NCBI GenBank assembly: GCA_036320915.1
Contig: JAXBDG010000008.1
Span: 62,001-126,000, forward strand
Direction: 5' to 3'
DNA length: 64,000 nt
Source of the DNA: Linnemannia elongata
Taxonomy: Eukaryota; Mortierellomycota; Mortierellomycetes; Mortierellales; Mortierellaceae
Part shown: positions 1-12,239 of the stretch, piece by piece
Position numbering within the stretch: position 1 is the stretch's first letter
Layout: each line of letters starts with the position of its first letter
Position numbers and translations under genes: made by a program
Notes under the pieces: model-generated
The model's database searches: none
Told to the model about the DNA's origin: nothing
Seen by the model: the letters and a program-made list of their open reading frames with translations, nothing else

Positions 1-2852
1 GCAAAAACCAAGTAGTGAAAAGAAAGAAAAGGAAAGAAAAGCACAAGAGAACAAGAGAAAGGGAAAGAAGGGTTATTGCTGGTGTGGATTAAGATGCCGA
101 ATGAACAAGAATAAAAGAGTGGGAAACAGAGGGATATGAGAGAGAAGAGAAGTAGGAAGGGCCCTGGAGAAAAATCGCTATAAATGACAGGAAGAAAAGA
201 GTTGCACAAGTGCGGGTATGCGGGAAGAAAGCCGAGACAAAAAATGCCTGTCTTGCGTTTTGTTTTTTGCGGTCTTCACGATGGCGGTGAATCCGCTTTT
301 TTTTCTTCCTCCTGTAAAACAAAGACAAGTGGCGAAATGCGACTCCAAAAATGAACAAAAGTAAACCGACGGTAGTCGACTCAAACAATCCCAGGTTCTT
401 TGGCGTGCTCGGCCAAGGCTTCTTACTCCTTGTAGACACTTTGGCAGGTGGCAAGAAGGCAAGGGCAGATGCAGGACATGGGAGACGGTCAACAAGGGGA
501 AAAAAAATAGAAGGGTTAGGTCCATTCCACTGCATTGGCACATATCATACTTTGTTTGCTCTGGAATAGAAGGCTACAACAAAGAATAAACATCAAGATA
601 TTTTATTACTACTGCTTGCTGCCCTTTCTTCCGAGAATCGCAAGGGGTGGCAACTCGATCTTTATCCCCACTGTCGGAAGAGAGGATGGCGAGTAACAAG
701 GGAGAGAAATAGAGAAATATGATCATGTAAACAAAAAGACTGGAACGAAAGAGTGCCCAGGATTGGATCAGGTCACCGTTACTTTGCCAAGTCTATTCGA
801 TGTCGCTGATTGTGCAATGGCCAACAGGCGAACAGGCGAAAGGAAGGACAAGATGCGAGCTGTTAGATGTCGGTTGATCATCGTTACTAACTTACGTGCG
901 TACTGTTGTTTATTTTGTTTGCTTGCGTGTTTGTTGACGAACATGTAGGCGTCTCAAATGACTTTTTTGTTATTAGCGAAACGTGTTGGCAGGTGACAGT
1001 GATGATTCGAAGCAACCTTTTTTATCATTCATGCAAGACGGGCAGTTGGGACGAGGATATTGTTATCGCAATTTTTTTGTTCGCCTTCTTCTTTGGTTGT
1101 TCTGGTTTAGTCTCGAAGAAGCGATGCTGTGTCTACATGAGGACCTTGTAGACATTATGACCTCATGGACGCGTCTTTTGATGGAGCTTCTGGACAAATA
1201 GTGCAGTGCACCCAGGCAGTGAAGAAGGGCTTGTTTAATCATACATCTACGTTAAAAGGTACCTAGTTCCGTAGAATGCGCGATGGTCTTTTTGAACTGT
1301 ACGTGTCGCTGAACAGTTATACGAGTTCGCTGATGTTTGATAGATATTTTGATATTGGATACTTTATATGTAATATGTAATATGATATTTCATATTTGAT
1401 ATTTGATATTTGATATTTGATATTTGATATTTGATGGTTGCTGACTGATGGATGATAGCTGACGGCTAATGTTTATTAACTTAATGGTTAAAGTGTTGCT
1501 CGAGGGGATAAACGTTGAACGTGTCAGTAATTCTTCTCCTCCTCCTTCTCCTCCTCCTCTTCCTTATCTCGTCCTTTTCATCCACCAACAATCAAAATCA
1601 TGCAACTTGAGTTGGTCAAAGTCGAGTCTAAGAAAGGGGTCCAAGCAAAACGCTACACATGGGCCCTTGTTGCTTCCTCCTCTTCTCTGCAGTGCGCAAT
1701 TCGCTCTTGAATTGCTGTTATGGTACATCGTATTTGGATTGTTCCTCGATCGTTATATTCCAACGGACATTATCGTAAGAAAATAACAAACCCCATAAAC
1801 AAATAAATAGACAAGGCAAATAACGTGGTAATGCCCTGATCCTTATGTGCTCCCTTCTACAAGGGTGCTTCCTGCCATGTGTGCACAACAATAGCTCCCT
1901 TCACTTTCTCTCAGGAAGGAAGAAAAATGAGTTCTATTTGTCCGTTCTGATGGCCATCTTTCCCTCACTCCTCTTATTTGTGTTCCCATTCGTCACCATT
2001 GTTCCCTTTGTTCAACTGTCGTCTGATACTGCTTCCGGCAAGGAAAGAAGGAGTGAAAAAGAAACAAAGGAAAAAAAAGGGAGGGGGGCAGAAGGAGAGA
2101 ATGAGGGGGGAGGGAGAGGGATGCGATCTGCCCTAGGCTAAAGGAATAATGCATGCATATCCATCCACCCATTCATCCACGGTCAAAGGCCTCCTTTAAA
2201 TGGCGATTGTTGTCCGGAGTGAAGTCTGTGTGTTGTTTGTTTGTTTGATCATTGAAGGTGATTGTAAGTTTCTTATTATTTTTCCCATGAGCATTGCGGG
2301 CTTGGTGTGAGCATGGACATGATACAGCATGGGCACGTTAGACTGAGGAGATGGGTTTTGAGAGGGAGGGCTGTGGAGAGTAAGGGCTATTGCAGTGAGT
2401 GTGAAGAAAGGTAGTCAGGTTGGTAAGATGAAGAAGAAGAAAGAGAGAAGGAAGAAGGAAGAGGACGCCGATGAAGAGGAATAGAGTCGGTGAGTGCAAA
2501 ATGGAAAGGTATGACAAGAGAGAAAGAAAGAACGAGAGGAAGAACGAGGATTTGGAGATGCAAGAGGTCCTTTTTATTTAAGTTTTTTGTTTCTTTTCGA
2601 CTTCTTTCTTATCCTTCCTCTTCCTCCGTCCACATCTCCGTCTGTTTGCTCTCCTTCCTCCCTTTCCTTCCTTTCCTCCCTTTCCTTTCCTCTCCTCGAC
2701 CCTCAACCCTCAACCTCTCATTCACTCTTCTTCCACTTGTTCATTCAACTCGACTCATTCCTCATCCACCTTCACCTTCGTCTTATTGTCTGAACAATAA
2801 TAGCCCCAACCCTGATACCCTTCCCTCGTCCCTCCCTTTCTACCAAGAAGAG
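1..2852. other. Intergenic, no gene seen; simple repeats
   Basis: I find no reading frame with protein-like composition or a coherent exon chain here. Frames on both strands around 90-570 are short and low in complexity. A seven-base tandem repeat lies at 1392-1433. From about 2580 the plus strand turns pyrimidine-rich, which is the leader of the transporter gene starting at 2853. Confidence 0.6.
1392..1433. repeat. ATATTTG tandem repeat
   Basis: Six uninterrupted copies of the 7-mer ATATTTG, directly visible. It sits in AT-rich intergenic DNA with no gene nearby. Confidence 0.9.
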
Positions 2853-4890
2853 ATGATTGCTCCTTTGCCCCAGTCAGACGAACGACAGCCTCTTCTGTCG
2901 TCAACTACAGCAGCAACAGCAACAACAGAAGCAGGCCTCAAGCGATCTGTATGGTACAGAGCCCGCAGATCCCCCTTCGCCGTGGCCTGTGTTGTAGCTA
3001 TGGCTCTTTTCACTGACATGGTAAATGAACCACTCCTGAACCCTTTCGTCATCGATCCACCGTAACAGCCATTCATTCCATTGAAGGCACATTTTGAAAG
3101 AGGCACTCATACCCTGCTCTCGCGCGCCTTTGTGAAGTGAGAGGCAGAGAGAAACTGGTGGGTCTAGGAACAGATGAAGCCGAGGGAGCCAACAGGAAGA
3201 AAGCATCAAAGAAGAAAAAAAAGTGAGAGACTCCGAAGATTCGATGCAGTCGGACCTTGTTCGTCTTCATCGTCGAGTAGAAAGACGAGGTTGCTTGTTT
3301 ACAATGGGATAGAAATGGCGGGGAAATGGAGCAGACATATACCTCTACAGCAACAGCCAGTCTGACAAAGAAAAGAGAAAAAAGTGTGGACTTTGAAGCT
3401 GCCTTCCTGATAATCTTGTTTTCTCATCCAAGATCTTCTTTTTGTACCTGTACTGACGCTTTTTTCCTGGTGCTGAACTTTATTAGGTTGTGTACGGAGT
3501 TGTCGTCCCCATCTTGCCCGACATTGTCAAGAGCCGTCTCGGAGGCACCCCCAGAGAGGTCGGACTCCTCTTTGCCTGCTATGGTAAGACTTGCACACTC
3601 TTTTTGTATGTTGATGGCAAAAGGAACACAGGCGAGTGGACAGACATTCGATCAGGTTGATTGTCCTTTGCCTCTCTCTTTCCTTGGAACAGTGTGCTCT
3701 CATTATCATTCACTCCTTGAAAAATGAGTTGAAGAACCATGTGACTCCAGTGATACACAAAGGGGGCGAACACACTCAGAGCCAACAACTATTCGTTTTT
3801 TTTATGTTGACAGAGATACGACCAAAGCCAGGGATGGATCCCATTTATGCCATACACCCTCGAGATAAACGATAAAGGATAGCGATGGGAAGACAGGAAG
3901 AAAGCAGGATGAGGAAAAGTGACAGATCACCTGCATATTGGACGAAGGCTAGAATGCAAGGAGGATGCGCGCAATAATGGAACGAAGGAAGAAAGCGAAA
4001 ATGCAGGACATAACACAAGGAACGAACGAACAATGGTCCATTTTAAAAAATAGTAATATGATAGCACACACAGGAAAGCAAGCAGGAGACAAGGGATCAT
4101 CATACTTCAGGACAGAGGATTGTGAATGCATGGAACGAACATCTGTCAATGTAATATGACCTATTGACTAATGTGTCCTCCATTGTCCATTCGTTCACTC
4201 TTTGGGTCATTTAGCGATCGGATTGTTGGCATCTACCCCTGTCTTTGCCATCATGAGCGACAAGTATCAGAACCGCAGGGTAAGAACGAGCAACTCGCAA
4301 CTCGCAACAGCAACGCATGGATCACTTGCTCAAAGATGCTTTCGACCCGTTAGAAGAATGAACAAACGAGCACGGATTGTCACAGGGAGGACAGCAGACC
4401 TCGTCACCCCACCCTATTCACTCCGTCGCATTATTCATTCTTGACACACTTCATTCTCTCCTCAGGCAGCTATTTCTTGCCTCAGCGCCTCAACATAAGC
4501 GTCTGCCCTCCCTCTTTTGCGGCTAAGAAGCGATAGTGGCATAAGCAGAGGATTGGAATCATGTGTTTCCCGCCCATTAGATTTCGCTATATATTTTACT
4601 TTAGTGTCGCACAGAAATTTGCGAAGCGCATGTCATACGATGTCATGTAAGGCCATCTCCAAGTCTTGCCTTTGTGGCGATGCTGACCATCAATCATACC
4701 ATGCCTGTTCTTTCATGTATTCTTCCTGGATAGATCCCTATGATGCTCGGAATGCTCGGACTTGCTGTCGCCACAGTTGGATTCTCGCTCGCAAGCAACT
4801 ATTGGGTGCTCATCCTCGCTAGAATCGGACAGGGATCTGCTGGCGGTGCCTCCTGGTATGATATTATTCACAGCTCTATCTCGCTCACTC

Positions 4891-4923
<33 letters not shown>

Positions 4924-6294
4924 CGCTGCTTAAGAGCAAAGGACATTCTATTGAATTTGTGATCCTAAACCTCTTTTGCTCTTGCCATTGTTCAAAACAA
5001 CTATAGGACGATTGGATTGGGATTGCTGGCGGATGTGTACCCTCCAGACAACCTGGGCGTGGTGATGGGCGCGACAATGACCGCAAACGCAGTCGGATTT
5101 ATGTTGGGGCCAATGGTGGGAGGATACCTGTACGAGTACCACGGATACAGCGCACCGTTCATCTTTTGCGCAGGATTAGCCGTCCTGGACTTTATGTGCA
5201 TTGTTTTCATTGCCGAACCTGAGAAGAAGAAGGTCGCCGCTGTCCAGGTCGATCAGGATGAGGGGGCCGCTTCAACTGCAATTGAGCAGGAAGTGGACTA
5301 TTTGACTGTCCATGAGCCTTCAACGACAACTGTTGTTGCGGTTGAGAGGGCTGCAGCGGCCATCTCGAACCCTCAGCACGCTCAGGAGATTTTGGACGAT
5401 GGCTTGCACCACCAGGATCACGTTGAGAAGAATTCTACTCAGCATCAGACAGGTGGATCGTCGGGAACTTCGAGCAATTATGGGGCGACGTCTAGCTCTG
5501 CGTCTTCTTCACTCTCTGCAGCCAACGATGAACCTTCGAAAGAGATGGCAGGAATTGACGTGTCGATGTTTGAGATTGCTAGCAACTGGACCATTACCTG
5601 CTGTCTCCTTGCCACCTTTGTCGCTGCTAGCGTCTTCTCCGGTACGTCTGCACGTTTCTTTATGAGAAAATGTTGTCGTGGTTTACAATTTACAACCATC
5701 GACAGTGCAGCTTGGACTAACTAAGCACATTTCAACTCAATCTGTGTAGGACTGGAGCCGATTCTGCCGTTGTATTTGGAAGAGCTGTTGGGTGCGGGTC
5801 CTACACAGACAGGGCTCATCTTCCTGGCCGCCATCTTTCCAACGCTCTTCTCCTCCGCTATCGGATACTACGCCGACAAGGTCGGCCACTTCTACATCTC
5901 CCTCCTCGGAATGGCCATCTTTGCCGTTGCAACATTCTCGCTCTCTATGCCCAAGACCTTCCTCTCCTTCATCTTGCCCCTGGCCCTCTTCGGTCTCGGC
6001 TCTTCTACCATCTTAACGCCCCTCCTCCCAGCCATGGCAGATGTGGTCAACAAGAAGGGCTGGAACGGGTATGCAAAGACGTATGCGTTGTATAACATGA
6101 CCTATTCTCTGTCGATGGCTGTAGGCCCTATCTTGGCCGGTTTTATCTTTGAGGACTTTGGATTCTGGTGGACCATGGTTATGTTTGGAATCATGATTGT
6201 TGTGGCAACACCTGTTATCTTCACGGCGCAGATTGCCCAGGTTTTTGCACAGTGGAGAGGTGCTTCACGCACTAGCGATGCCATCAACGCGTAA
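2853..6294 (+). CDS. MFS transporter, DHA1 / vesicular-amine-transporter type
   Basis: Predicted proton-coupled membrane transporter of about 543 residues; substrate unknown. Exons by splice site and phase: 2853-3020, 3487-3583, 4215-4279, 4734-4855, 5007-5641, 5750-6294 (stop TAA). The joined protein has about 12 hydrophobic segments. TM1 carries the DHA1-like VVYGVVVPILPD. SDKYQNRR is the loop 2-3 motif A, and GFMLGPMVGG is the TM5 antiporter motif C. A hydrophilic Ser/Gln-rich loop (about residues 223-340) separates the two six-helix halves. The start ATG follows a pyrimidine-rich leader; in-frame upstream ATGs would translate that leader and were rejected. Intron 4 contains 30 consecutive T. 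The family resembles vesicular monoamine and fungal drug transporters; the exact clade cannot be set by eye. It converges on the APSES gene. Confidence 0.88.
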
Positions 6295-6652
6295 ATATGC
6301 GACGCTTTAGCATGTAGATATCCTGTTTCTCTTCCTCTTTCTTTGTGTTCTTTTCTTGCTCGTTTTCGTTTCTCTTTTTTCATTATCTTGCTTTTCCTTT
6401 CCTTTCCTTTATCGCCTTTTCGCAGCATGCTCATCGCTTATCAGACCATTCTCACCGTGTACCATCAAACAAATAAATGTTTTCCAAAGCATCGTAGTTG
6501 GCCCCTTCATTTTTAGTCAGTGGCTCAATGGTTACTGGTGAGGATGTAAAAGTACATGAAGATTGTAAAAATGAAAAATAACGAAAGATAGCTACCATCA
6601 ATCACAACCTCAACCGCTCAAGCGCCTGTTCCTCCCCCAGACATCGCCAGAC
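6295..6652. other. Convergent 3' spacer
   Basis: Short spacer between the stop codons of the transporter (+) and the APSES factor (-). It holds the transporter 3' UTR with an AATAAA at 6472-6477, 178 nt after the stop. No gene is seen. Confidence 0.7.
6472..6477 (+). terminator. Putative polyadenylation signal
   Basis: AATAAA hexamer downstream of the DHA1-type transporter stop codon, followed by T-rich and G/T-rich sequence. Position and strand fit, but usage is inferred. Confidence 0.45.
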
Positions 6653-9600
6653 TCAAACATCCCCGCCAAGAGACGTCAGAAGGGGTTGCAAAAGCCCATC
6701 GACTTGGTCCAAAGAAACATTACAGCAAAGCGCAATCAATCGCTGGTACTCATGTCGTCGCTTTCCCTGGTGACTCTTCAACGCCACCATCTCGTCCACC
6801 CTTTCCTTGCGCTTCTTCTGCAGTTCCTCCAATTTCGACCGCAATATTTCCGCCTCGTTCTTCAATGGTTGTTGTGCTCTGCCACTCAAAAGTACTGCTG
6901 GTAATGTTGCTTTGGTGGCAGTTGTCTCCTCAGATGTGGCGTTCGGAGCAGGCGCATCCGTGGTCTCCAGCCCTTTGGTTGTGGAGGACATGGTCCCCTT
7001 CACCTCTCCATTCAATCCACCAAAGACGGTTGTTATTGTCGATTCATCTCCTGGCGGCTGCGCCTCGGCCGCATCTCGACTCTTCTCCGCCTCGTTCTCT
7101 GCATCCATGTCATTATGTCCTTTCGCCTCAAGAACACCATTCACCGGTTGCTTGTGCTTGAGCCCTTCCTCCTCCTGCTCGTGAATCAATTCCTCCAGCC
7201 GCAGCCTCTGTCGGATATGAATCTCCTGCTTGATCTTCTTCTCCAGTTCCCGAATCTCCTCGTCGGCCTTCTTCAAAGTTGACGCCGTAGACTTTAGCCC
7301 CAGAATCGTGCGACGGCCCTCCCAAATCTCGGACTGCATACCCTGGAGCAGGTTGCGCGCCTCGACAATATCCTGGTCCTTCTCAAAGATATCCTTCTCA
7401 TACGAGTGCGTCAGCTGCCCAAACAAGTCGCTCACTGTCGGGATCACCACGTTCCGAGTCGACGCTGTCAAAGACTGTCCACTTGATAATGAAGTAGGCG
7501 GTGGCATGGTGGTGGTGGCGGTGTTGGCGGGAGGTCCAGATTTGGAGTTGGCTTCCTGGAGTTGCTCATAGAGACTACTGGAGGCCGAGAACGGATGTTG
7601 CTGTTGTTGCTGCTGTTGGAGACGAGCACCTGGCGTGGCCTCGCGACCGGCACCAGCCATTCTAGCTGTTGCACTGGTGTAGCCAATCGAAGACTTTTCT
7701 CCACGGGAATCCTGAACTCGAGTCGGGTACCGACTTTGGCCCTCTGGCTCTTCTGGTAGGCTTGGTACTTTGGCTTGCAATCCCTTTGATGGAGGAGTAG
7801 TGCCATTCGAACCCGCCGCCGCCTTTACTGTAACTCCTGGTCCAGCAGGAGTAGCACCACGTGTCGTTGCAGTATTTGCAGCATGTCCATTGGTGTTTCC
7901 GTTCTTGCTGACTGCTGCTGCTGCTGCTGCTGCTGCTGCCGCTGCCGTGGATGCAACAGCTGAAGAAATCGCCTGCTCGGTCTCCTGAATATAATCCTCA
8001 GCGTTCTTGCCCAGATGGTTCCGAATCTTGGCATCCGCACCTGCATCCAGCAGCATCTTGACCACCTTCTTGCCACCAATTTTGAGTCTCGCCGCAATCG
8101 TCAACGCAGTATCGCCCTCCCGGTCCTGCACATTGATAATCGACGCCAGCTCGGACGGATGCTTGGCCAACTTGGCGAGGAGACATTCGAGGTAGTACCG
8201 TGCTGCGTGAATCTTGCCTCGCTGGCCAGCCGTGATCGCCACATGGTGGAACACAGTTTGATCATCCTTGTCGATCGTAAAGATGGTCTTTTGCAAAAGC
8301 TCAAGCAGAGTGATAAACTCTTTTTGCTCAAAATTGTTGCTAAAGAGCACACTCCGCATGAGCGCCGTCTGTCCGTCCGTGTTGACTCGATAGGTGTCGG
8401 CGCCAAGCTGGATCAAAAGCCTGATCACATCCGGTTTCGCCATCGCTGCCGCCCAGTGGAGTGCTGTGTGCCCCTCCTCATCGATCACAACATTCACGTC
8501 CAAATCCGACGGTGGTTGGGTAAGCAGAGTGGGAAGACCTGGAGAATCCGAGATAAAGTACTCCAACAGTATCTCGGCATGAGGACCGCGGGCGAGCACA
8601 TCCCCAGAGGCGGTCAAGGTAGCTGTGGCAGTCGCAATCGAGGATGTGGTCGATTTGCGGTCATCCTGATCCTGATCCTGATCTGAAGCCCGTGTGCGCG
8701 AATTGGATCTCCGAGCCTCCTTGCCGTTGACGCTTGGAGAATTATCCCGCAGAAAGGAACCCTCCCGGTCGTCATTGTTGCCCTCGTCCTCTGCTTGAGA
8801 ACTGCCCTCCAGATCACCGTCCATAGTCCCATCTCCTCGTCGATTTCTCCGTTTCCTCTGAGATGTTGGTGGGAGTTGGTTCTCGCTTCCGAGAAAGAAT
8901 TCTTCACCAGGCCGTCGATGCTTCTTGCGTGAGTTTGGCGAGAGGTTCCGGGCCCTAGCCGATGGGGATGTTGAAGGTGATTCTGACGAATAGGATGAAC
9001 GGCTCTCCTTGTCCGAAGCATCGTCTGTAGAGAGGTCGTCGTGCGATCGGGGTGGTGAAGGAGTCCTGCTCTGGCTCAAGCTACGATCTGACAACAGACT
9101 CATCGTGTCGTCCATGCTAACGTCACTGTCTATAGACATAGGAAGGACGAGTGTTAATTAAGTCCTAATTTTAGTTATCAAAAGTATCAAGAACTGATGA
9201 AAGAAAAAACAGATTGTACCTTCACCACCATCATCAGACGTTCCGGTCATGTCCTCAACCGCGTCCTCGTCGCCTTCTGTCCCTGAGGGTACTGTTCCAG
9301 TATCGCCTTCTTCAAATGGAGTATAGCCTATTTCCGGAAGTCCTACGTTTAGGTCCATTGGCTTCGGTAAGATTTGAGCCGCAATGTCTATCTTTGTTTT
9401 CTTCATCTTAGGTGTCCCCACTGGCGTCGATCCAGGAGGGCGAGGCTCCCGTGGTTTCCGTGGCCGGTTCGAAGCGGCAGTGATATGTTTGGGCGCCAAG
9501 GGTGGACTCGTCTTTGTGGCTTGATACTCCAAAATCGGCTGAAGAAGATGGACGACGTTGTATTCCTGACAAAGCTGAAGTCCTCGTTCATACGGGACCC

Positions 9601-12239
9601 ATGTGCCTAGTATGTCCATGTGAAATGCACTCGGTCAATCGTCGTGTCCTTCCTCATGGCCACGTTCAATAGCTACTGTCAATAATTAATTGAAAGCCCA
9701 TACCTTGGTATTTTCCGTATCCTCCTTGGACCTTCTCGTGCTCGCCCTTCTGAACCTCCCGCTCCAGGATGCGTGTACGCTGAGGTTTGTCAAAGTCTGC
9801 CACTTTGAGGATCTGAGTTGCATTCAAGTACGAGTCCGATCGTCGCCTCATGACTGCCACACCCTTGCAAATCATCTCGTAAACTGGAACGCCAGAGTAT
9901 GTCGCTTTGAAGATTTGGCTTGGTCCGATGGGCGCATCATGGACTGGTTTATCATCCAGCGGCAGCTGTGGCATTGGCTGCAGTTGTGGAGGCGTCGGTT
10001 GTGTTAGTTCTGGCTGATGGTGCTGAAATTGTTGCTGCTGTAGTGATGGGTGTGGGTGAGGGTGGATCTCTGGTTGTGCCGTGTTCTGTACCGCGGCTGC
10101 TTGTTCCTCCATCTTAATGGCAGTGATGCCCGGAGCCCCAATATCAGTGTCAGTCTCCATGTAATGAACAGTAGAGGATGTTTGAGGCTGGTATTCCTGG
10201 GAAAGGTGAGGTTGGGGAGGCATGTCTCTCTCGTCCTGCTGTTGACTGTGTGATATCCTTGTCTCCGTATTGGGGTTATTCGATCCATACAAGTTTGATG
10301 ACTGATGGCTAGACTGCATCGGAGGCTGATAGTGCTGATGGTAGGGATCTGCCGATGATGGCGGGGCAGAGTATCGAGGTTCTTGCCCCGCTTGTGCGGT
10401 ATCCATGGTAAGCGGTGGGTTGAGGCGATGTATTGGCTGATGCTGGTTATCCGTCTGATGTTGCTCCGACTGCTGACGTCGTTTCTGCTCAAACTCACGC
10501 TGGCGCCGTTCATCCTCCTCCCGTTGCCTTTGCTCCTCCAGTTGATGTCGCTGTTCCAGCTCGAGTTGCTGCTGTCGATGTAACTCTGCTAATCGTTGCT
10601 TCTCCAGTTCCCGCTGTCTTTGTTGCTCAAGATCCCGCTGCCTCAGTTGCTCGAGTTCGCGTTGCCGTTGCTGTTCAAGATCATGCTGCTGTTGATCCTC
10701 AAACTCTCTCTGACGTTGGTCATCGAAATCTCTCTGGCGCTGCTCCTCGTATTCTCTCTGACGCTGCTCCTCAAACTCTCTCCGACGCTGCTCCTCGATC
10801 TCGCGCAACCTCTGCTCCTCGATTTCTTGCAGTCTCTGTTCCTCAGCCTCGCGTAGTCTTTGCTCCTCGACCTCACGCTGCCGTTGCTCTTCCAGTTCGC
10901 GTTGTTTTTGCTCTTCTAGCTCGCGTAACCGTTGCTCCTCCATTTCGCGCTTCTGTTGCTCCTCCAACTCGCGTCTCTTTTGCTCTTCCAGCTCGCGTTG
11001 GCGCTGTTCTTCCAGCTCTCGCTGCTTCTGTTCTTCCAATTCCCGTTGCTTACGAAGCTCAAGATCCTTTTTCCGCTGCAGCTCGAGCTCCTGCTGGCGC
11101 TGTCGTAAGAGCTGAAGAGATGTGGGCTTTGGATCAGTCGGTGAAACAGGTGATGATTGCACGGCGGGAATGGACGATGGGGGTGGTCCTGCGGTGATGA
11201 TATTACTGAGAGGGATCGGATGACTGGTATGGGGTTGGGGGACCGGGCTCGGGCTCGGGATTGATGACCTGTGCAGAGCAGGTTGTTGTGGCAGTTGTGT
11301 TGTGTTGGGGGACACCATTGGCCGAGTTGGTTGTAATTGCTGCATATGCTGCTGCTGTAACTGTTGCTGCTGGGCTTGCTGCTGGTGCTGTTGTTGTTGT
11401 TGTTTTTGGGCTTGCAACTGCAGTTGGTGCTGCTGGGCTTGCTGCTGCTGCTGCTGCTGCTGCTGTTGTTGTTGTTGTTGCAACTGCTGCTGTTGTTGTT
11501 GTTGTAATTGTTGCTGCAGCAATTGCTGCTGGTGAGCTTGTTGTGCTTGCTGTTGTGCTTGCTGTTGTGCTTGCTGTTGTGCTTGCTGTTGTGCTTGTTG
11601 TTGTGCCTGTTGCTGTGCTTGTTGCTGTGCTTGTTGTTGGAGCAATTGTTGTTGTCGTTGTTGTTGCAACAATGCAGCTGTCGAAGTTTTGTAAGGCGGA
11701 GGTCCCACGGGCGAAGGCATCCCTCCTCCTCCTGGTGGTCCAAATCCTATTCCTTGGGCCTGCTGTGATCCTAACGGGGAGCCAGGCAGACCAGGTGTCC
11801 GAGGCGACAGGGGTGCTCCGGGTGAGTGAATGGCGGACTGCATGACAATGGTGGCGGGGTTGTTATTCATGTTGACCATACCCGCGGCAGGGGTGCGATG
11901 ATGGAAAGGAGGGAGACCGCTGAGGGTAAGCTGAGGGTGATCTTGTGGACTGGAGAGTGGTATTCCATGCTGGTCTGTGTGGAGGATATGGTGTCTTGGG
12001 TATTGTTGGTGTAGGTGTTGTTGTTGCTGCTGCTGTTGCTGTTGTTGTTGCTGCTGTTGCTGTTGTTGTTGCTGTTGTTGTGGGGGATGTTGTTGTTGTA
12101 CATGTTGGAGTTGTTGTTGGTGATGTAAGTGTTGTTGTTGTTGTTGCTGCTGTTGCTGGAGGTGATGCTGACGTTGTTGTTGCTGTTGTTGCTGTTGTTG
12201 TAGGTGCTGTTGATGCAGCCTGTATTGGTGCTGATCCAT
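6653..12239 (-). CDS. Mbp1/Swi4-class APSES transcription factor with ankyrin repeats and giant Gln-rich N-terminus
   Basis: Predicted G1/S cell-cycle DNA-binding factor of MBF/SBF type. Exons (minus): 12239-9704, 9606-9220, 9129-6653; all phases agree and give 1799 residues. Layout: poly-Gln and (AQQQ)n tracts to about residue 330; a charged eight-residue-repeat helix at about 378-595; a Gln/Pro-rich linker; the APSES (KilA-N) domain at about 772-875, with [16 protein letters not shown] and [16 protein letters not shown] across intron 1; an acidic and basic linker; ankyrin repeats at about 1155-1350 ([32 protein letters not shown]); coiled coil; and a C-terminal [22 protein letters not shown] segment typical of Swi6/Mbp1 dimerisation regions. 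Yeast Mbp1 is about 830 residues with APSES at its N-terminus, so the roughly 770-residue extension is unusual. The ATG at 12239 was chosen because an ATG 90 nt upstream lies in a probable leader intron. Confidence 0.9.
10560..11110 (-). repeat. 24-bp minisatellite encoding charged helix
   Basis: Within exon 1 of the APSES factor, about 19 imperfect 24-bp units each encode an eight-residue block of the form RQRELEEQ. Third-base and some coding differences separate the units. E and R/K alternate at i/i+4 spacing, as in single alpha-helix domains rather than a seven-residue coiled coil. Confidence 0.8.
11541..11636 (-). repeat. 12-bp repeat encoding (AQQQ)n inside poly-Gln region
   Basis: About eight copies of a 12-bp unit read as Ala-Gln-Gln-Gln on the minus strand, flanked by CAG/CAA tracts. 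It is part of APSES-factor exon 1. Mixed CAG and CAA codons limit slippage within pure runs. Confidence 0.85.

Noticed and set aside
89..541. 150-aa minus-strand frame with hydrophobic stretches
   Set aside because: No exon partners, poly-Lys and Phe-rich composition typical of non-coding spacer here.
8015..8686. 223-aa plus-strand frame
   Set aside because: Antisense to the ankyrin-repeat region of the APSES factor.
10433..11845. Plus-strand Ala/Val-rich frames of up to 254 aa
   Set aside because: Complement of CAG/CAA and Glu/Arg codon repeats in the APSES factor; pure repeat shadows.
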